NCBI GenBank assembly: GCA_050247895.1
Contig: JBFWTJ010000004.1
Location: 1 to 31,671 of the forward strand
From: CAVPEW01 sp050247895
GTDB lineage: Bacteria > Actinomycetota > Acidimicrobiia > Acidimicrobiales > VFJN01
Length of the DNA: 31,671 bases
Direction: 5' to 3'
Positions 7,738 through 16,229 of this stretch are shown piece after piece; position 1 is the first letter of the stretch; each line of letters opens with the position of its first letter. Made by a program: the position numbers and the translations under genes. Below the pieces are notes generated by a model. It saw only the letters and a list, made by a program, of their open reading frames with translations. It was not told where the DNA came from and ran no database searches.

Positions 7738-9171
7738 TCAAGGGTAACTGATGGCCTTGACCTCCAGATACCCGTCGAGCCCCACCGGTCCACCCTCCCG
7801 GCCGACGCCCGACTGCTTGAAGCCCCCGAAGGGCATCGCCGGGTGCGACACGCCGTGGTTGATCCGGATCACGCCGGCCCGCAACCCGGCCGCCACCGCG
7901 TCGGCCGAGGCCGGGTCCCCCGAGTAGACGGTGCCGGCCAGGCCGTAGGGGCTGTCGTTGGCCAGCGCCACCGCCTCGGCCCGGTCCCGGTAGGGGATGG
8001 CGACCAGGACCGGCCCGAAGATCTCCTCCCGGGCCACCCGCATGTCGTTGGTGCCGTCGAGCAGCGTCGGCTCCAGGTAGTGGCCCCGGTCGAGACCGGC
8101 CGGGCGACCCCCGCCGGTCACCACCCGGGCCCCCTCCTCCCGGGCCAGGCGCAGGTAGCCCTCCACCCGGTCCAGGTGACGGCGGTGGGCCAGCGGCCCG
8201 AGGTCGGTCGCCGGGTCGAACGGGTCGCCGACCCGCAGCGACGCCAGCGCCGCGCCCAGCGCCTCCAGCCACTCGTCGTAGCGGTGCCGGGGCAGCACCA
8301 GGCGCGTGTTGGCCGAGCACACCTGGCCCGAGTTCTGCACGCCGTTGGACACCGCCCGGGCCGTCGCCTCGTCCGGGTCCACGTCGTCGAGCACCACGGC
8401 GGCCGACTTGCCGCCCAGCTCCAGGGTCACCCGACCGATCCGCTCGGCGCACAGGGACATGATCCGGCGCCCCACCGCGGTGCTCCCCGTGAAGCTCACC
8501 TTGTCCACGCCCGGGTGCGCCACCAGCGCCTCGCTGACCTCGGCCCCGGCCGGGACCAGGCTCACCACCCCGGGCGGCAGGTCGGCCTCCCGGAAGATCT
8601 CGGCGAAGATCCGGGTCGACAGGCCGACCTCGGGCACGGTCTTGAGCACCACCGGGCAGCCGGCCAGCAGCGGGGGCGCCGACTTCAGCGACACGTTGTA
8701 CGCCGGGCCGTTCCACGACGGGAAGCCCAGGACCACCCCGACCGGCTCGCGGACCACCCGGCCGGTCCCGATCGGGAAGGACCGCTCCTCCTCGAACCGG
8801 AGCGAGCCGGCCATCTCGAGGTGGTCCTCCCACAGCATCCGGGCCCGGGCCAGCATCCCCCGCGACATCCCGTGGGGCACGCCGATCTCGGTGGTGACCG
8901 CGTCGGCGATCTCCTCGTGGCGGTCGACGAAGCCCTGGTGGACCCGGGCCAGGTGCCGGGCCCGCTCGGCCGGCGACATCCGGGGCCACGGCCCCTCGTC
9001 GAAGGCGGCGCGCGCCGCGGCCACCGCGGCCTGCGCGCTCGGTGCCCCGGCCACGCCGACCACCCCCACCTCCTCCTCGGTCGAGGGCGAGACGATCGTG
9101 AGCCGCTCCTCGGCGGTGCGCCACTCGCCGCCCACCAGGATCCGGTCGTCCACCTGCAACGGGTCGGTCAT
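7738..9171 (-). CDS. Aldehyde dehydrogenase (NAD(P)+-dependent)
   Basis: A 477-residue member of the ALDH superfamily that oxidises an aldehyde to the acid. The catalytic set is complete: Asn154 in PSWNGP, Lys177 (cofactor contact), the general base Glu251 in ELGGKS, and the nucleophile Cys285 in SGQVCSANTR, with the usual 34-residue Glu-Cys spacing. The C-terminal EEIFGPV and PFGGFKQSG motifs are present. The start at 9171 is preferred because GAGGGGG precedes it. An ATG at 9198 would overlap the GMC gene and has no ribosome binding site. It is the last gene of the P450 operon, so it probably completes alcohol-to-acid oxidation after the GMC enzyme. Confidence 0.94.
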   Translation of the reverse strand: MTDPLQVDDRILVGGEWRTAEERLTIVSPSTEEEVGVVGVAGAPSAQAAVAAARAAFDEGPWPRMSPAERARHLARVHQGFVDRHEEIADAVTTEIGVPHGMSRGMLARARMLWEDHLEMAGSLRFEEERSFPIGTGRVVREPVGVVLGFPSWNGPAYNVSLKSAPPLLAGCPVVLKTVPEVGLSTRIFAEIFREADLPPGVVSLVPAGAEVSEALVAHPGVDKVSFTGSTAVGRRIMSLCAERIGRVTLELGGKSAAVVLDDVDPDEATARAVSNGVQNSGQVCSANTRLVLPRHRYDEWLEALGAALASLRVGDPFDPATDLGPLAHRRHLDRVEGYLRLAREEGARVVTGGGRPAGLDRGHYLEPTLLDGTNDMRVAREEIFGPVLVAIPYRDRAEAVALANDSPYGLAGTVYSGDPASADAVAAGLRAGVIRINHGVSHPAMPFGGFKQSGVGREGGPVGLDGYLEVKAISYP

Positions 9172-9187
9172 CGCGTCCCCCTCGGTC

Positions 9188-10744
9188 TCAGCGGCCATCC
9201 GGCCAGCGCGACGCCACCAGCTCGCCGATCATCACCGCGCACAGGTGGGTGTTGGCCCGGGGCACGGTGGGCGTGATCGACAGGTCGACGACGCGCAGGC
9301 CCTCGATCCCCAGCACCCGGCAGTCGGGGTCGACCACCGTGGTCGGCGCGTCCGGCGCGCCCATCCGGCACGTGCCCGACAGGTGCGCGCCCTCGACCGC
9401 GGCGTGCAGGGCCCAGGCGTCCAGCTCGGCGTCGCTCCCCCCGACGGGCACCTCGCCCCCGTCGGGGCCGCGCACGTCCAGGACCTCCCCGGCGCGCACC
9501 GCGGCCCGGGCCAGGCGGAAGCCGTCCCGGACGACCTGGCGGGCCAGCGCGGCGTCGACCGGGTCGTCGAGCATGCCGAGCTCGATGGCCGGCAGCGCAT
9601 CCGGCCCGGCGCCGGTCAGCCGCACCCGGCCCGTCGCCCGGCACCGGTTGACCTTGGCGTAGACCGCGCCCAGCTCGGGGTCCGGGTAGGAGCGGACCAC
9701 GCTCATCTGGAGGTCGCCGATCGAGGACTCCGGGTGCGACGACGTGTAGCGCAGCACGCTGTTCATGTGCCGGCCGCTGGGCGGGACGGCGCGGCGGCGC
9801 AACCGCAGGACCAACGGCAGCACCGGGTGCTCCTGGGCCGCGTCGCCCACCGGCAGGGACGCCACCGTGGGGATGCCCAGTTCGGCCAGCAGGTCGGCCG
9901 GCCCGATCCCGGACCGCTGGAGGATGGCCGGGCTGAAGGCGGCGCCGGCGCTGAGCACCACCTCGCCGGCTTCGACGTCGACCCACTCGCCGGCCACCCG
10001 GACCCGCACGCCGACGGCGGTGGTCCCCTCCAGCAGGACCCGGTCGACCGGGGCGTCGCCCACCACGGTCAGGTTGGGTCGGTCCCGGACCGGGTCGAGG
10101 AAGGCGTCGTTGGTCGTGACCCGTCGACCGTCCCGGGCGTTCCAGGCCAGCGGCGACAGGCCCACCGCGCCGGGCGCGTTGTGGTCCTCGACCCAGGGGA
10201 ACCCCTCGGCCCGCACCGCGGTGGCGAAGGCCTCGTCGAGCGGGCCGTTGGTCCCCGGCGCCGGCCGGCTGATCGGCAGCGGGCCGGTGTCGCCGTGGTA
10301 CGGCCCGGCCGGCACGTCCAGGTCGCACTCCAGCGAGACGAAGGCGGGCAGGACGTCGTCGGGGCCCCAGCCGGTGCAGCCGGCCTCGACCCAGGTGGCG
10401 AACTCCTCCAGCGGCGGGCGGATCGCGGCCTGCCCGTTGACCGTCGAGCTGCCGCCCAGGCCCCGGCCCCTCACGTAGGGGACCACGTCCTGGACCCCGG
10501 TGCGCCGGGCCGTGAGCCCGACCCACTGGTACTGGGGGAAGCGGGCCGCGTCCATCATCCCGAGGCTGTCGGCCGAGCGGATGGCCGGGTCGGCCGTGGC
10601 GCTGCGCCAGTCGGGCCCGGCCTCGACCAGCAGCACGTCGCGGGACGGGTCCTCGCTCAGGCGGGCGGCCAGGGTGGCCCCGGCCGAGCCGGCGCCGACC
10701 ACCACCACGTCGAAGGACGCCCTCGGTCGCAGCGCCGCGCTCAC
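9188..10744 (-). CDS. GMC family FAD-dependent oxidoreductase
   Basis: A 518-residue flavoprotein of the glucose-methanol-choline family, which oxidises alcohols. The N-terminal FAD dinucleotide fold has GAGSAG (17-22) and the acidic Glu41 in LLVEAGP. GMC signature 2 is seen as SAGAAFSPAILQRSGIG. The active-site pair appears as His454 (AHLSGTCRMG) and Asn498/His500 (RANTH) near the C-terminus. GTG at 10744 overlaps the ferredoxin stop (GTGA). It sits between the P450/ferredoxin genes and the ALDH gene, which suits an alcohol dehydrogenase acting on the hydroxylated product. Some actinobacterial GMC enzymes work with mycofactocin. No mycofactocin gene is visible here, so that remains open. Confidence 0.92.
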   Translation of the reverse strand: MSAALRPRASFDVVVVGAGSAGATLAARLSEDPSRDVLLVEAGPDWRSATADPAIRSADSLGMMDAARFPQYQWVGLTARRTGVQDVVPYVRGRGLGGSSTVNGQAAIRPPLEEFATWVEAGCTGWGPDDVLPAFVSLECDLDVPAGPYHGDTGPLPISRPAPGTNGPLDEAFATAVRAEGFPWVEDHNAPGAVGLSPLAWNARDGRRVTTNDAFLDPVRDRPNLTVVGDAPVDRVLLEGTTAVGVRVRVAGEWVDVEAGEVVLSAGAAFSPAILQRSGIGPADLLAELGIPTVASLPVGDAAQEHPVLPLVLRLRRRAVPPSGRHMNSVLRYTSSHPESSIGDLQMSVVRSYPDPELGAVYAKVNRCRATGRVRLTGAGPDALPAIELGMLDDPVDAALARQVVRDGFRLARAAVRAGEVLDVRGPDGGEVPVGGSDAELDAWALHAAVEGAHLSGTCRMGAPDAPTTVVDPDCRVLGIEGLRVVDLSITPTVPRANTHLCAVMIGELVASRWPDGR

Positions 10745-10932
10745 GGCTCGATCCGCAGCGCGGCCTTGGGGCAGGCCGACACCGCGGCCTCCACGTCGGG
10801 CCGGGCCGACTCGCCGGGCGCCGGGTCCAGGACCTCGAGCACGTCGTGGTCGTCGACCCGGAAGACCGCCGGCGCGAAGGCCTCGCAGGCGCCGTTGCCC
10901 TCGCAGCGGTCGAGGTCGACCACGATGCGCAC
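10741..10932 (-). CDS. Small ferredoxin, P450-associated (3Fe-4S type)
   Basis: A 63-residue electron carrier. The cluster ligands appear as Cys10 and Cys16 in CEGNGAC and Cys54 in SACPKAAL. The position that holds the second cysteine in 4Fe-4S ferredoxins is Asn here (C-x2-N-x2-C), which indicates a 3Fe-4S centre. This type commonly feeds electrons to actinobacterial P450s. It follows the P450 by 20 nt and its stop overlaps the GMC start. The GTG start at 10932 follows a GGGCGG stretch. No ferredoxin reductase is present in the window, so a reductase elsewhere must serve it. Confidence 0.88.
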   Translation of the reverse strand: MRIVVDLDRCEGNGACEAFAPAVFRVDDHDVLEVLDPAPGESARPDVEAAVSACPKAALRIEP

Positions 10933-10952
10933 CGCCGGCCCGCCCTCGGTCC

Positions 10953-12179
10953 TCAGGCCGCCCGGAGCGACACGTCGAAGCGGGCCAGCCCCCGCAGCAT
11001 GTACATCGGCAGCCACTCGAGCGGGCCGTCGTCGGTGCGCTCGTAGTCGGCCACGGCCCGCAGCCACTCCTCGAGGAAGATCCGCAGCTCCATGCGGGCC
11101 AGCGACGCGCCCAGGCAGTAGTGCTCGCCGAAGCCGAAGGTCAGGTGGTTGTTGCGGGTGCGGCCGACGTCGAAGCGGAGGGGCTCGTCGAACACCGCCG
11201 GGTCGAGGTTGGCCGCCTGGAGCCAGGCCACGAGCTGGGCGCCGGCCGGGACGCGCTCGCCGTGCAGCTCGACCTCCGAGGTGGTGATGCGGAACCGGCC
11301 CTGCGACGGCGAGCAGATGCGCAGCGCCTCCTCGACGGTGGAGGGCACCAGGGCCGGGTCGTCCCGGAGGCGCCGGAGCTGGTCGCGGTGCCGGTCGAGG
11401 AGGGCCAGGATCGTGCTCAGCCCGTGGGTGGTCGTGTTCTGGCCCGAGCCGAGCTGTTCGTCGAGCAGGGCGCCGATGTCGAACGCGCCGCTGAACGAGT
11501 CCGGCGGCACGGCGGCCAGGTCGCTGACCAGGTCGTCGGCCGGCTCGCGGCGGCGCAGGGCGATCAGGTCGGCGAAGTACTCGTTGAACTCCCGGTTCTT
11601 GGCCCGGTCGTCGTCGCCCATCCACAGCACCATCACCGGGGACCCGTCCGGCGCCCGCTCCATCGAGCCGTTGGCGTTGCGGATGGCCCGCCGGGACAGC
11701 TCGTCGAGGTCGGCCACCGGGATGCCGATGAGGTCGCCCATGACCTGGCGGGTGAGCGGCTCGGCGATGTCGGCGGCCACGTCGACCGTGCCGGCCTCCA
11801 GCGCCCGGGCGACCAGCGAGCGCGACAGGGAGCGGATCCGCTCCTCGAAGCCCGAGATCCTCTTGGGCCGGTAGGCCCGGCTGAAGTGGGACCGGAGCTC
11901 TCCGTGCTCGGGCGGGTCGGTGGCCAGGAGGCGCTTGGCCTGGGGTTGGCGCTCGACCCGCTTGGCCAGCGACAGGCGCTGGTCGTCGAGCAGGTAGGCG
12001 TGGACGTCGGCGTGGCGGAACAGGTGCCAGACGTCGGAGTGCTCGTCGTAGACGAGCGGCGGGCCATGGAGCACCTTGGCGAACCAGGGGTTGGGGTCGG
12101 CGACCCCCTCGGGCGTCCAGGGCACCGGCGGGTCGGCCCAGTCCGGGCCGATGACGTGCGCGGCGGTGGTGGTGGTCAT
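10953..12179 (-). CDS. Cytochrome P450
   Basis: A 408-residue soluble bacterial P450 monooxygenase. The C-helix motif DPPEHGELR is at 88-96. The K-helix ExxR is Glu284-Ala-Leu-Arg287. The haem loop FGFGEHYCLG is at 348-357, with the axial thiolate Cys355. The I-helix reads S-G-Q-N-T-T at 245-250. Most P450s have an acidic residue (Asp/Glu) before the conserved Thr, but here it is Asn248, so proton delivery may differ. The ATG at 12179 overlaps the acyl-CoA synthetase stop (ATGA), and the ferredoxin follows. The setting with synthetase, GMC and ALDH suggests hydroxylation of an alkyl or isoprenoid methyl group. The substrate is not determinable from sequence. Confidence 0.94.
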   Translation of the reverse strand: MTTTTAAHVIGPDWADPPVPWTPEGVADPNPWFAKVLHGPPLVYDEHSDVWHLFRHADVHAYLLDDQRLSLAKRVERQPQAKRLLATDPPEHGELRSHFSRAYRPKRISGFEERIRSLSRSLVARALEAGTVDVAADIAEPLTRQVMGDLIGIPVADLDELSRRAIRNANGSMERAPDGSPVMVLWMGDDDRAKNREFNEYFADLIALRRREPADDLVSDLAAVPPDSFSGAFDIGALLDEQLGSGQNTTTHGLSTILALLDRHRDQLRRLRDDPALVPSTVEEALRICSPSQGRFRITTSEVELHGERVPAGAQLVAWLQAANLDPAVFDEPLRFDVGRTRNNHLTFGFGEHYCLGASLARMELRIFLEEWLRAVADYERTDDGPLEWLPMYMLRGLARFDVSLRAA

Positions 12180-13852
12180 GGCGTGGCGTCCCCCTCTGCC
12201 CCCTCGGCCAGCGCGGTCTTCAGCTCCCCCTTGGCGATCTTCCCGCCCGAGGACCGGGGCAGCTCGTCGAGCACGACGAGGCGCTCGGGCAGCAGCTCCT
12301 TGCTGGTCCCCTGGGCGAGCATGTGCCCGGTGAGCTCGGCCAGGGTCAGCGTGGCGCCCTCGGCCAGCTCCACGAACAGGCAGACCCGCTCGCCGAACAC
12401 CGGGTCGGGCACCGGCACCGCGGCGGCCAGGGCGACCGCCGGGTGCGACGAGGCCGCGTCCTCGACCTGGGCCGCGCTGATGTTCTTGCCGCCCCGGATG
12501 ATGAAGTCGGACTTGCGGCCGATGACCCGGAGGTAGCCGTGGGCGTCGACGGTGACGATGTCGCCCATCAGCATCCAGCCGTCCGGCGTGAACAGCTCGG
12601 CGTTGGCCGTCGGGTCGCCCAGGTAGCCCATGCAGGCGGCCGGTCCCCGCCCCCCGGGCTGGCCCCGACCGGCGTCGGTGACGTCGCGGCCGTCGTCGAA
12701 GAGCCGCACGTTCATCTCGGGGACCACCTGGCCCGCGGTGCGCAGCCGCTGGTCCTGGGTGTCGGTGGTCTTGGTCCCCGAGAACAGGCCGGTCTCGTTG
12801 GAGCCGAAGAACTGGAGGACCTGGGCGCCGGTGCGGGCCTCGAAGGACCGGGCCTGCTCGTAGGGGACCATCTCGCCCCCGGTGAACATGACCCGCAGGC
12901 TGGACAGGTCGTGGTCGGCCAGCCGGGGCGACGACAGCATCATGATGAACTGCGTGCTGACGCAGCACAGCACGGTCACCCGCTCGCGCTCGATCGCCTC
13001 GATCATGGCGTCGGCCGTGAAGCGCTCGAGGACCACGGTGGGCACGCCGAGCAGCGTCGGGGTGAAGTGGGCGGTCCACAGGCCGAAGCCGAAGGGGGCG
13101 GGCACGCCGCCGAGGAAGACGTCCTCGGGCACCAGGCGGCCGTGGGCGACGGCCCGCTGGTGGAAGTAGATCCAGCGGTTCTGGGTGTGCATGACGCACT
13201 TGGGCAGGCCCGTGGTCCCCGAGGTCGAGTTGACCATGAAGAGGTCGTCGGGGCCGATGCGGCGGGCCGAGAGGTCCTCGGCCTCGACGCCGGCCAGGTC
13301 GAGCGGGTCCCCGTCGAACGAGGCCAGCGGCGCGCCGCCGGCCTCGAGCACGGGCACCACGATGCGGTGGCGCAGGCGGGGCGCGGCCCGCCGGAGCTCC
13401 TCGGTGTCGAGGTCGTCGTCGCGGCCGTCGTCGAGGGTCAGCAGGGCCGAGGCGCCGGTCGAGGCCAGCAGGTGCTCGATCTCGCGCCGGCCGGCCCGGG
13501 CGCCGATGCCCACCGCGGTGAGCCCGGCCTTCTCGGCGGCCAGGAAGGCGGTGTGGACCGTCGCGCCGTCGGTGGCCCGGATGCCGAGCCGCTCGCCGGG
13601 CTCGAGGCCGAGCCGGGCCAGGGCGGTGGCCAGGCGGGCCGAGTCGTCCTCGTAGCGGCGCCAGCTGTAGCGGCCGTGCCCGGTGATGAACGCGGTGTCC
13701 TCGGGGCGCGTCGCGGCCAGCTCGGCGATCCGGTCGGCCAGCGTGACGTCGCCCCACCAGCCCTCGGCCCGGTAGCGCGCCGCCGTCTCGGCGTCGGGGA
13801 TGCGCCGGAAGGTCGCGTCGACGTCGGCCAGCCGTGGCGAGGTCGGGTTCAA
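12176..13852 (-). CDS. Acyl-CoA synthetase (AMP-forming), first copy
   Basis: A 558-residue ANL-superfamily enzyme that activates a carboxylic acid with ATP and CoA. The P-loop-like STSGTTGLPK is at about 209-218, FFGSNETG (A5) near 345, and the hinge region with GRKSDFIIRGGKNIS near 445. The C-terminal catalytic lysine is in PRSSGGKIAK near 538. The TTG start at 13852 is preferred because AAAGGA lies 6 nt upstream. A GTG six codons earlier (13870) lacks a ribosome binding site. It is the first gene of the P450 operon and sits behind an AT-rich promoter region. Its motifs resemble cyclohexanecarboxylate/benzoate-type and medium-chain ligases, but the acid it uses cannot be assigned. Confidence 0.92.
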   Translation of the reverse strand: MNPTSPRLADVDATFRRIPDAETAARYRAEGWWGDVTLADRIAELAATRPEDTAFITGHGRYSWRRYEDDSARLATALARLGLEPGERLGIRATDGATVHTAFLAAEKAGLTAVGIGARAGRREIEHLLASTGASALLTLDDGRDDDLDTEELRRAAPRLRHRIVVPVLEAGGAPLASFDGDPLDLAGVEAEDLSARRIGPDDLFMVNSTSGTTGLPKCVMHTQNRWIYFHQRAVAHGRLVPEDVFLGGVPAPFGFGLWTAHFTPTLLGVPTVVLERFTADAMIEAIERERVTVLCCVSTQFIMMLSSPRLADHDLSSLRVMFTGGEMVPYEQARSFEARTGAQVLQFFGSNETGLFSGTKTTDTQDQRLRTAGQVVPEMNVRLFDDGRDVTDAGRGQPGGRGPAACMGYLGDPTANAELFTPDGWMLMGDIVTVDAHGYLRVIGRKSDFIIRGGKNISAAQVEDAASSHPAVALAAAVPVPDPVFGERVCLFVELAEGATLTLAELTGHMLAQGTSKELLPERLVVLDELPRSSGGKIAKGELKTALAEGAEGDATP

Positions 13853-13870
13853 TCGGAGTCCTTTCGCCAC

Positions 13871-13943
13871 CGGTGACGGACAGGAGCCCCGTCAGCTCCA
13901 TCTTTTGAATCTTTGATGATTTAGACGGAAGGCGTCAAGCAAG
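13871..13943 (-). promoter_or_regulatory. Promoter region of the P450 operon
   Basis: An AT-rich island stands out against the surrounding GC. On the - strand a -35-like TTGACG occupies 13933-13938, and about 18 nt on there is an AAAGAT element. The partly palindromic AATCTTTGATGATT (13908-13921) closely resembles AATCTTTATGATGA upstream of the aldolase operon and AGTCTTTATAATAA upstream of the importer operon. It could be the promoter core or a shared operator. The sequence alone does not decide. Confidence 0.45.
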
Positions 13944-13957
13944 CGGCGGCGCCGCCG
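13944..13957 (-). terminator. GC palindrome after the LLM stop codon
   Basis: A perfect 14-nt palindrome CGGCGGCGCCGCCG lies directly after the stop codon (13958-13960) of the last gene of the aldolase-AtuA operon. It has little room for a loop and no T-run, so it is at best a weak terminator. Confidence 0.25.
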
Positions 13958-14992
13958 TCAGCCGACCAGCGCCCGCAGGGCCTCGACCTGGGCCGGGCCG
14001 TCGCAGCCGTCGGGGATGCGGACGTCGAGCACGGTCACGCCGGCTGCGGCCAGGGCGGCGACGTGCTCGGCCACCCGGCCCCGCGGCCCGATCAGGTTCG
14101 TCGCGGCCACCAGGTCGTCGGGCACCGCGGCCGCCGCCGCGTCCCGCCGGCCCGAGGCGTAGAGCCGCTGCACGACCTCGACCTCGGGCCCGTAGCCGTA
14201 CCGGCGGGCCAGGTCGGCGTAGTAGTTGGCGTCCCGGGCCCCCATCCCGCCCAGGTACAGGGCCAGCTGGGCCCGCGCCGCGGCGACCACGCCCGCCGGC
14301 GGGTGCTCGGCGATGCACAGGTAGCCGCCGGCCACCACCTCGAGCGGTCCCCGCTCCGGGGCGCGGCGGGCCAGGCCCCGGCGCAGCGCCTCGCCCCAGG
14401 CCGCCTCGGCGTGCTCGGCCGAGAACAGCAGCGGCATCCAGCCGTCGGCGACCTCGGCGGCCAGCGCCACGTTCCGGGGCCCCAGCGCGGCCAGGTAGAT
14501 CGGGATGTCGGCCCGGACGGGGTGGGGGATCACCTTGAGCGCCTTGCCACGACCCGTCCCCTCGCCGGGCGGCAGGGGGATCCGCACCAGCCCCTCGTGG
14601 CGCACCACCTCCCGGCGCCACACCTGCCGGCAGACCTCGACCACCTCGCGGGTCCGGCGCACCGGCGCCTCGAAGGGGACCCCGAACCAGCCCTCCACGA
14701 CCTGGGGGTTCGACGCGCCCAGGCCCAGGATGGCCCGGCCCCCGCTCACGTGGTCCAGGCCCGCCGCGGTCTGGGCCAGCAGCGTGGCCGGTCGGGAGAA
14801 GACCGGCAGGATGCCCGAGCCGATCCGCACCCGCTCGGTCCGGGCCGCCAGGTAGCCCATCAGGGTGGCCGCGTCGAAGCCGTAGGCCTCGGCCACCCAC
14901 ACGACGTCCAGGCCGGCCCGCTCCATCTCGCCGACCCGGTCGGCGAAGTCCCGGAAGCCGGTCGAGGCGTGGACCCGGGCGCCGATCTGCAA
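13958..14992 (-). CDS. LLM-class flavin/F420-dependent oxidoreductase, first copy
   Basis: A 344-residue luciferase-like monooxygenase-fold protein. The TIM-barrel start reads IGARVHAS, followed by VWVAEAYGFDA, a GSGILPVFSR strand and the LGLGASNPQVVEGW motif typical of actinobacterial F420-dependent members. Near the middle is LAALGPRNVALAAEVADGW. Members reduce or oxidise substrates with F420 or FMN, and specificity is not readable. No ATG or GTG is suitably placed. TTG at 14992, with GGGA 6 nt upstream, is the best start and lies 26 nt beyond the stop of the lactonase gene. It is the last gene of the operon. It is closely similar in layout to the LLM at 23039-24049, so the two may be paralogues acting on related intermediates. 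Confidence 0.85.
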   Translation of the reverse strand: MQIGARVHASTGFRDFADRVGEMERAGLDVVWVAEAYGFDAATLMGYLAARTERVRIGSGILPVFSRPATLLAQTAAGLDHVSGGRAILGLGASNPQVVEGWFGVPFEAPVRRTREVVEVCRQVWRREVVRHEGLVRIPLPPGEGTGRGKALKVIPHPVRADIPIYLAALGPRNVALAAEVADGWMPLLFSAEHAEAAWGEALRRGLARRAPERGPLEVVAGGYLCIAEHPPAGVVAAARAQLALYLGGMGARDANYYADLARRYGYGPEVEVVQRLYASGRRDAAAAAVPDDLVAATNLIGPRGRVAEHVAALAAAGVTVLDVRIPDGCDGPAQVEALRALVG

Positions 14993-15018
14993 CGGCCGTC
15001 CCGTGGCGCCCGGCCGGC

Positions 15019-15915
15019 TCAGGGCCAGCCCGCGCCGGGGACCTCGACCTCGACCGCCTCCACGAAGCCGACCGCGGTGCTCTCGGTCGCCCCCTCGGAC
15101 AGCGCGGCCAGGTTCTCCAGCGTGTTGTGCGCCGTCATCATGTAGAGCGTCCGCCGGTCGTCGCCGCCGAGCACGCAGGCGATGGCCCAGCGGTCGCCGG
15201 TCTCGAGCACGTCGGTGACCTCGCCGCCCTCCACGATGCGCAGGAACCGCTGGCGCATCGGCGCGCCGACCCACACCGCGCCCTGCGCGTCGAGGCACAG
15301 GCCGTCGGGGTAGTACTCGCCCGTGTCGGCGAACAGGTCGCGCTCGCCCAGCGTGCCGTCGTCGGCGAGGGGGAACCGGGTCACCTTGCGGCCCCGCGAC
15401 TCGGCCACCAGCAGCGTGCGGCCGTCAGGGGTGATGGCCGAGCCGTTGGGGCCGATCAGCCCGTCGGCCTCGATCGCCGACGAGCCGTCGGGCTCCACCC
15501 GGATCACGACCTCGGTCCGCGCGCCGGGGCCGTCCTCCACCTCGAAGCTGTCGGGCGAGTAGCCCCGCTCGATGCGCCCGCCGACGTAGGAGCGGCCGTC
15601 GGGGCCCGTCACCATGTCGTTGAGCGAGTCGAGCGGGTAGCCGGTCAGGTCGGCGAAGGGCTCCGGGGTCGACGAGCCCGGCGCCACCCGCAGGATCCGG
15701 CGGGCCTTGCGGGCCACGACCAGCAGCGAGCCGTCGGGCAGGAACCCCAGGCCCGATGGCATGTCGCCGACCAGGCTGGTGACCACCTCGGGCTGGCCGC
15801 CCGGCTTGAGGGCGTACACCTTGCGGCCGTGCATGTCGGAGAACCAGAGGCGCCCGTCGTACCAGCGGGGGCCCTCGGGGAACTTGATGCCCTCGACGAC
15901 GGTGGTGAAGGCCAC
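15019..15915 (-). CDS. SMP-30/gluconolactonase-like six-bladed propeller hydrolase
   Basis: A 298-residue beta-propeller of the SMP-30/gluconolactonase/LRE family. The divalent-metal ligands of the family can be placed: Glu14 in FPEGPRW, Asn99 in SLND, Asn157 in GPNGSA and Asp204 in YYPDGLCLD. Such enzymes open lactones. GTG at 15915 directly follows the stop of the DUF4387 gene with no gap, so the two are translationally coupled. In a locus with monooxygenases, a lactonase fits hydrolysis of a lactone formed by ring oxidation or by cyclisation of a hydroxy acid. The actual substrate is unknown. Confidence 0.88.
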   Translation of the reverse strand: MAFTTVVEGIKFPEGPRWYDGRLWFSDMHGRKVYALKPGGQPEVVTSLVGDMPSGLGFLPDGSLLVVARKARRILRVAPGSSTPEPFADLTGYPLDSLNDMVTGPDGRSYVGGRIERGYSPDSFEVEDGPGARTEVVIRVEPDGSSAIEADGLIGPNGSAITPDGRTLLVAESRGRKVTRFPLADDGTLGERDLFADTGEYYPDGLCLDAQGAVWVGAPMRQRFLRIVEGGEVTDVLETGDRWAIACVLGGDDRRTLYMMTAHNTLENLAALSEGATESTAVGFVEAVEVEVPGAGWP

Positions 15916-16224
15916 TCAGGCCACCTCGAGGTCGACCAGCGGCCCGTAGAGCTGGCAGCCGACCACGTCGGTGTCGCCCAGGTCGCCGCCGGAGATCTTG
16001 CGGGGGATGGTGAACTTCACGGCCAGCCCGGGCGGGTACTCGACCAGGTGCACGTCGTCGGGCGCGGTGGCGAAGAGCTGGGACAGGGCCTCGACGTTGA
16101 GCACCTTCGCGTCCACCACGCGCCGGTAGGAGGCCTCGTCGTCGAACATCACGTCGAAGGTCACCTCGAAGGGCCCGGCGTTCTTGGACCGGATGAGGCT
16201 GGCGATCTCGTGCAGCTTGGTCAT
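15916..16224 (-). CDS. DUF4387 family protein
   Basis: A 102-residue protein of the DUF4387 family, recognised by its conserved opening LHEIASLIRSKNAGPF and the following FDVMFDDEASYRRV. The central stretch is VFxxAPDDVHxVEY-like (here LFATAPDDVHLVEYPPG), with IPRKISGGDLGDTDVVGCQLYG near the end. The family almost always lies next to a DUF1446/AtuA gene, as it does here (5 nt downstream). This suggests a two-subunit enzyme or complex. I know of no established activity. ATG at 16224 is preceded by GGAGG 10 nt upstream. Confidence 0.9.
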   Translation of the reverse strand: MTKLHEIASLIRSKNAGPFEVTFDVMFDDEASYRRVVDAKVLNVEALSQLFATAPDDVHLVEYPPGLAVKFTIPRKISGGDLGDTDVVGCQLYGPLVDLEVA

Positions 16225-16229
16225 CGTCG

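Noticed and set aside
8306..11287. 993-codon + strand frame opposite ALDH, GMC, ferredoxin and P450
   Set aside because: Same reason: low-complexity antisense translation, while the - strand encodes complete motif-bearing enzymes.
10741..12179. Mycofactocin-dependent system suggested by the GMC and P450 genes
   Set aside because: No mycofactocin precursor peptide, radical SAM maturase or glycosyltransferase is seen in the window.
10953..13901. Single long frame that could be read as a synthetase-P450 fusion
   Set aside because: The upstream part is an out-of-frame Arg/Pro-rich shadow of the acyl-CoA synthetase. The P450 has its own ATG at 12179 overlapping the synthetase stop.
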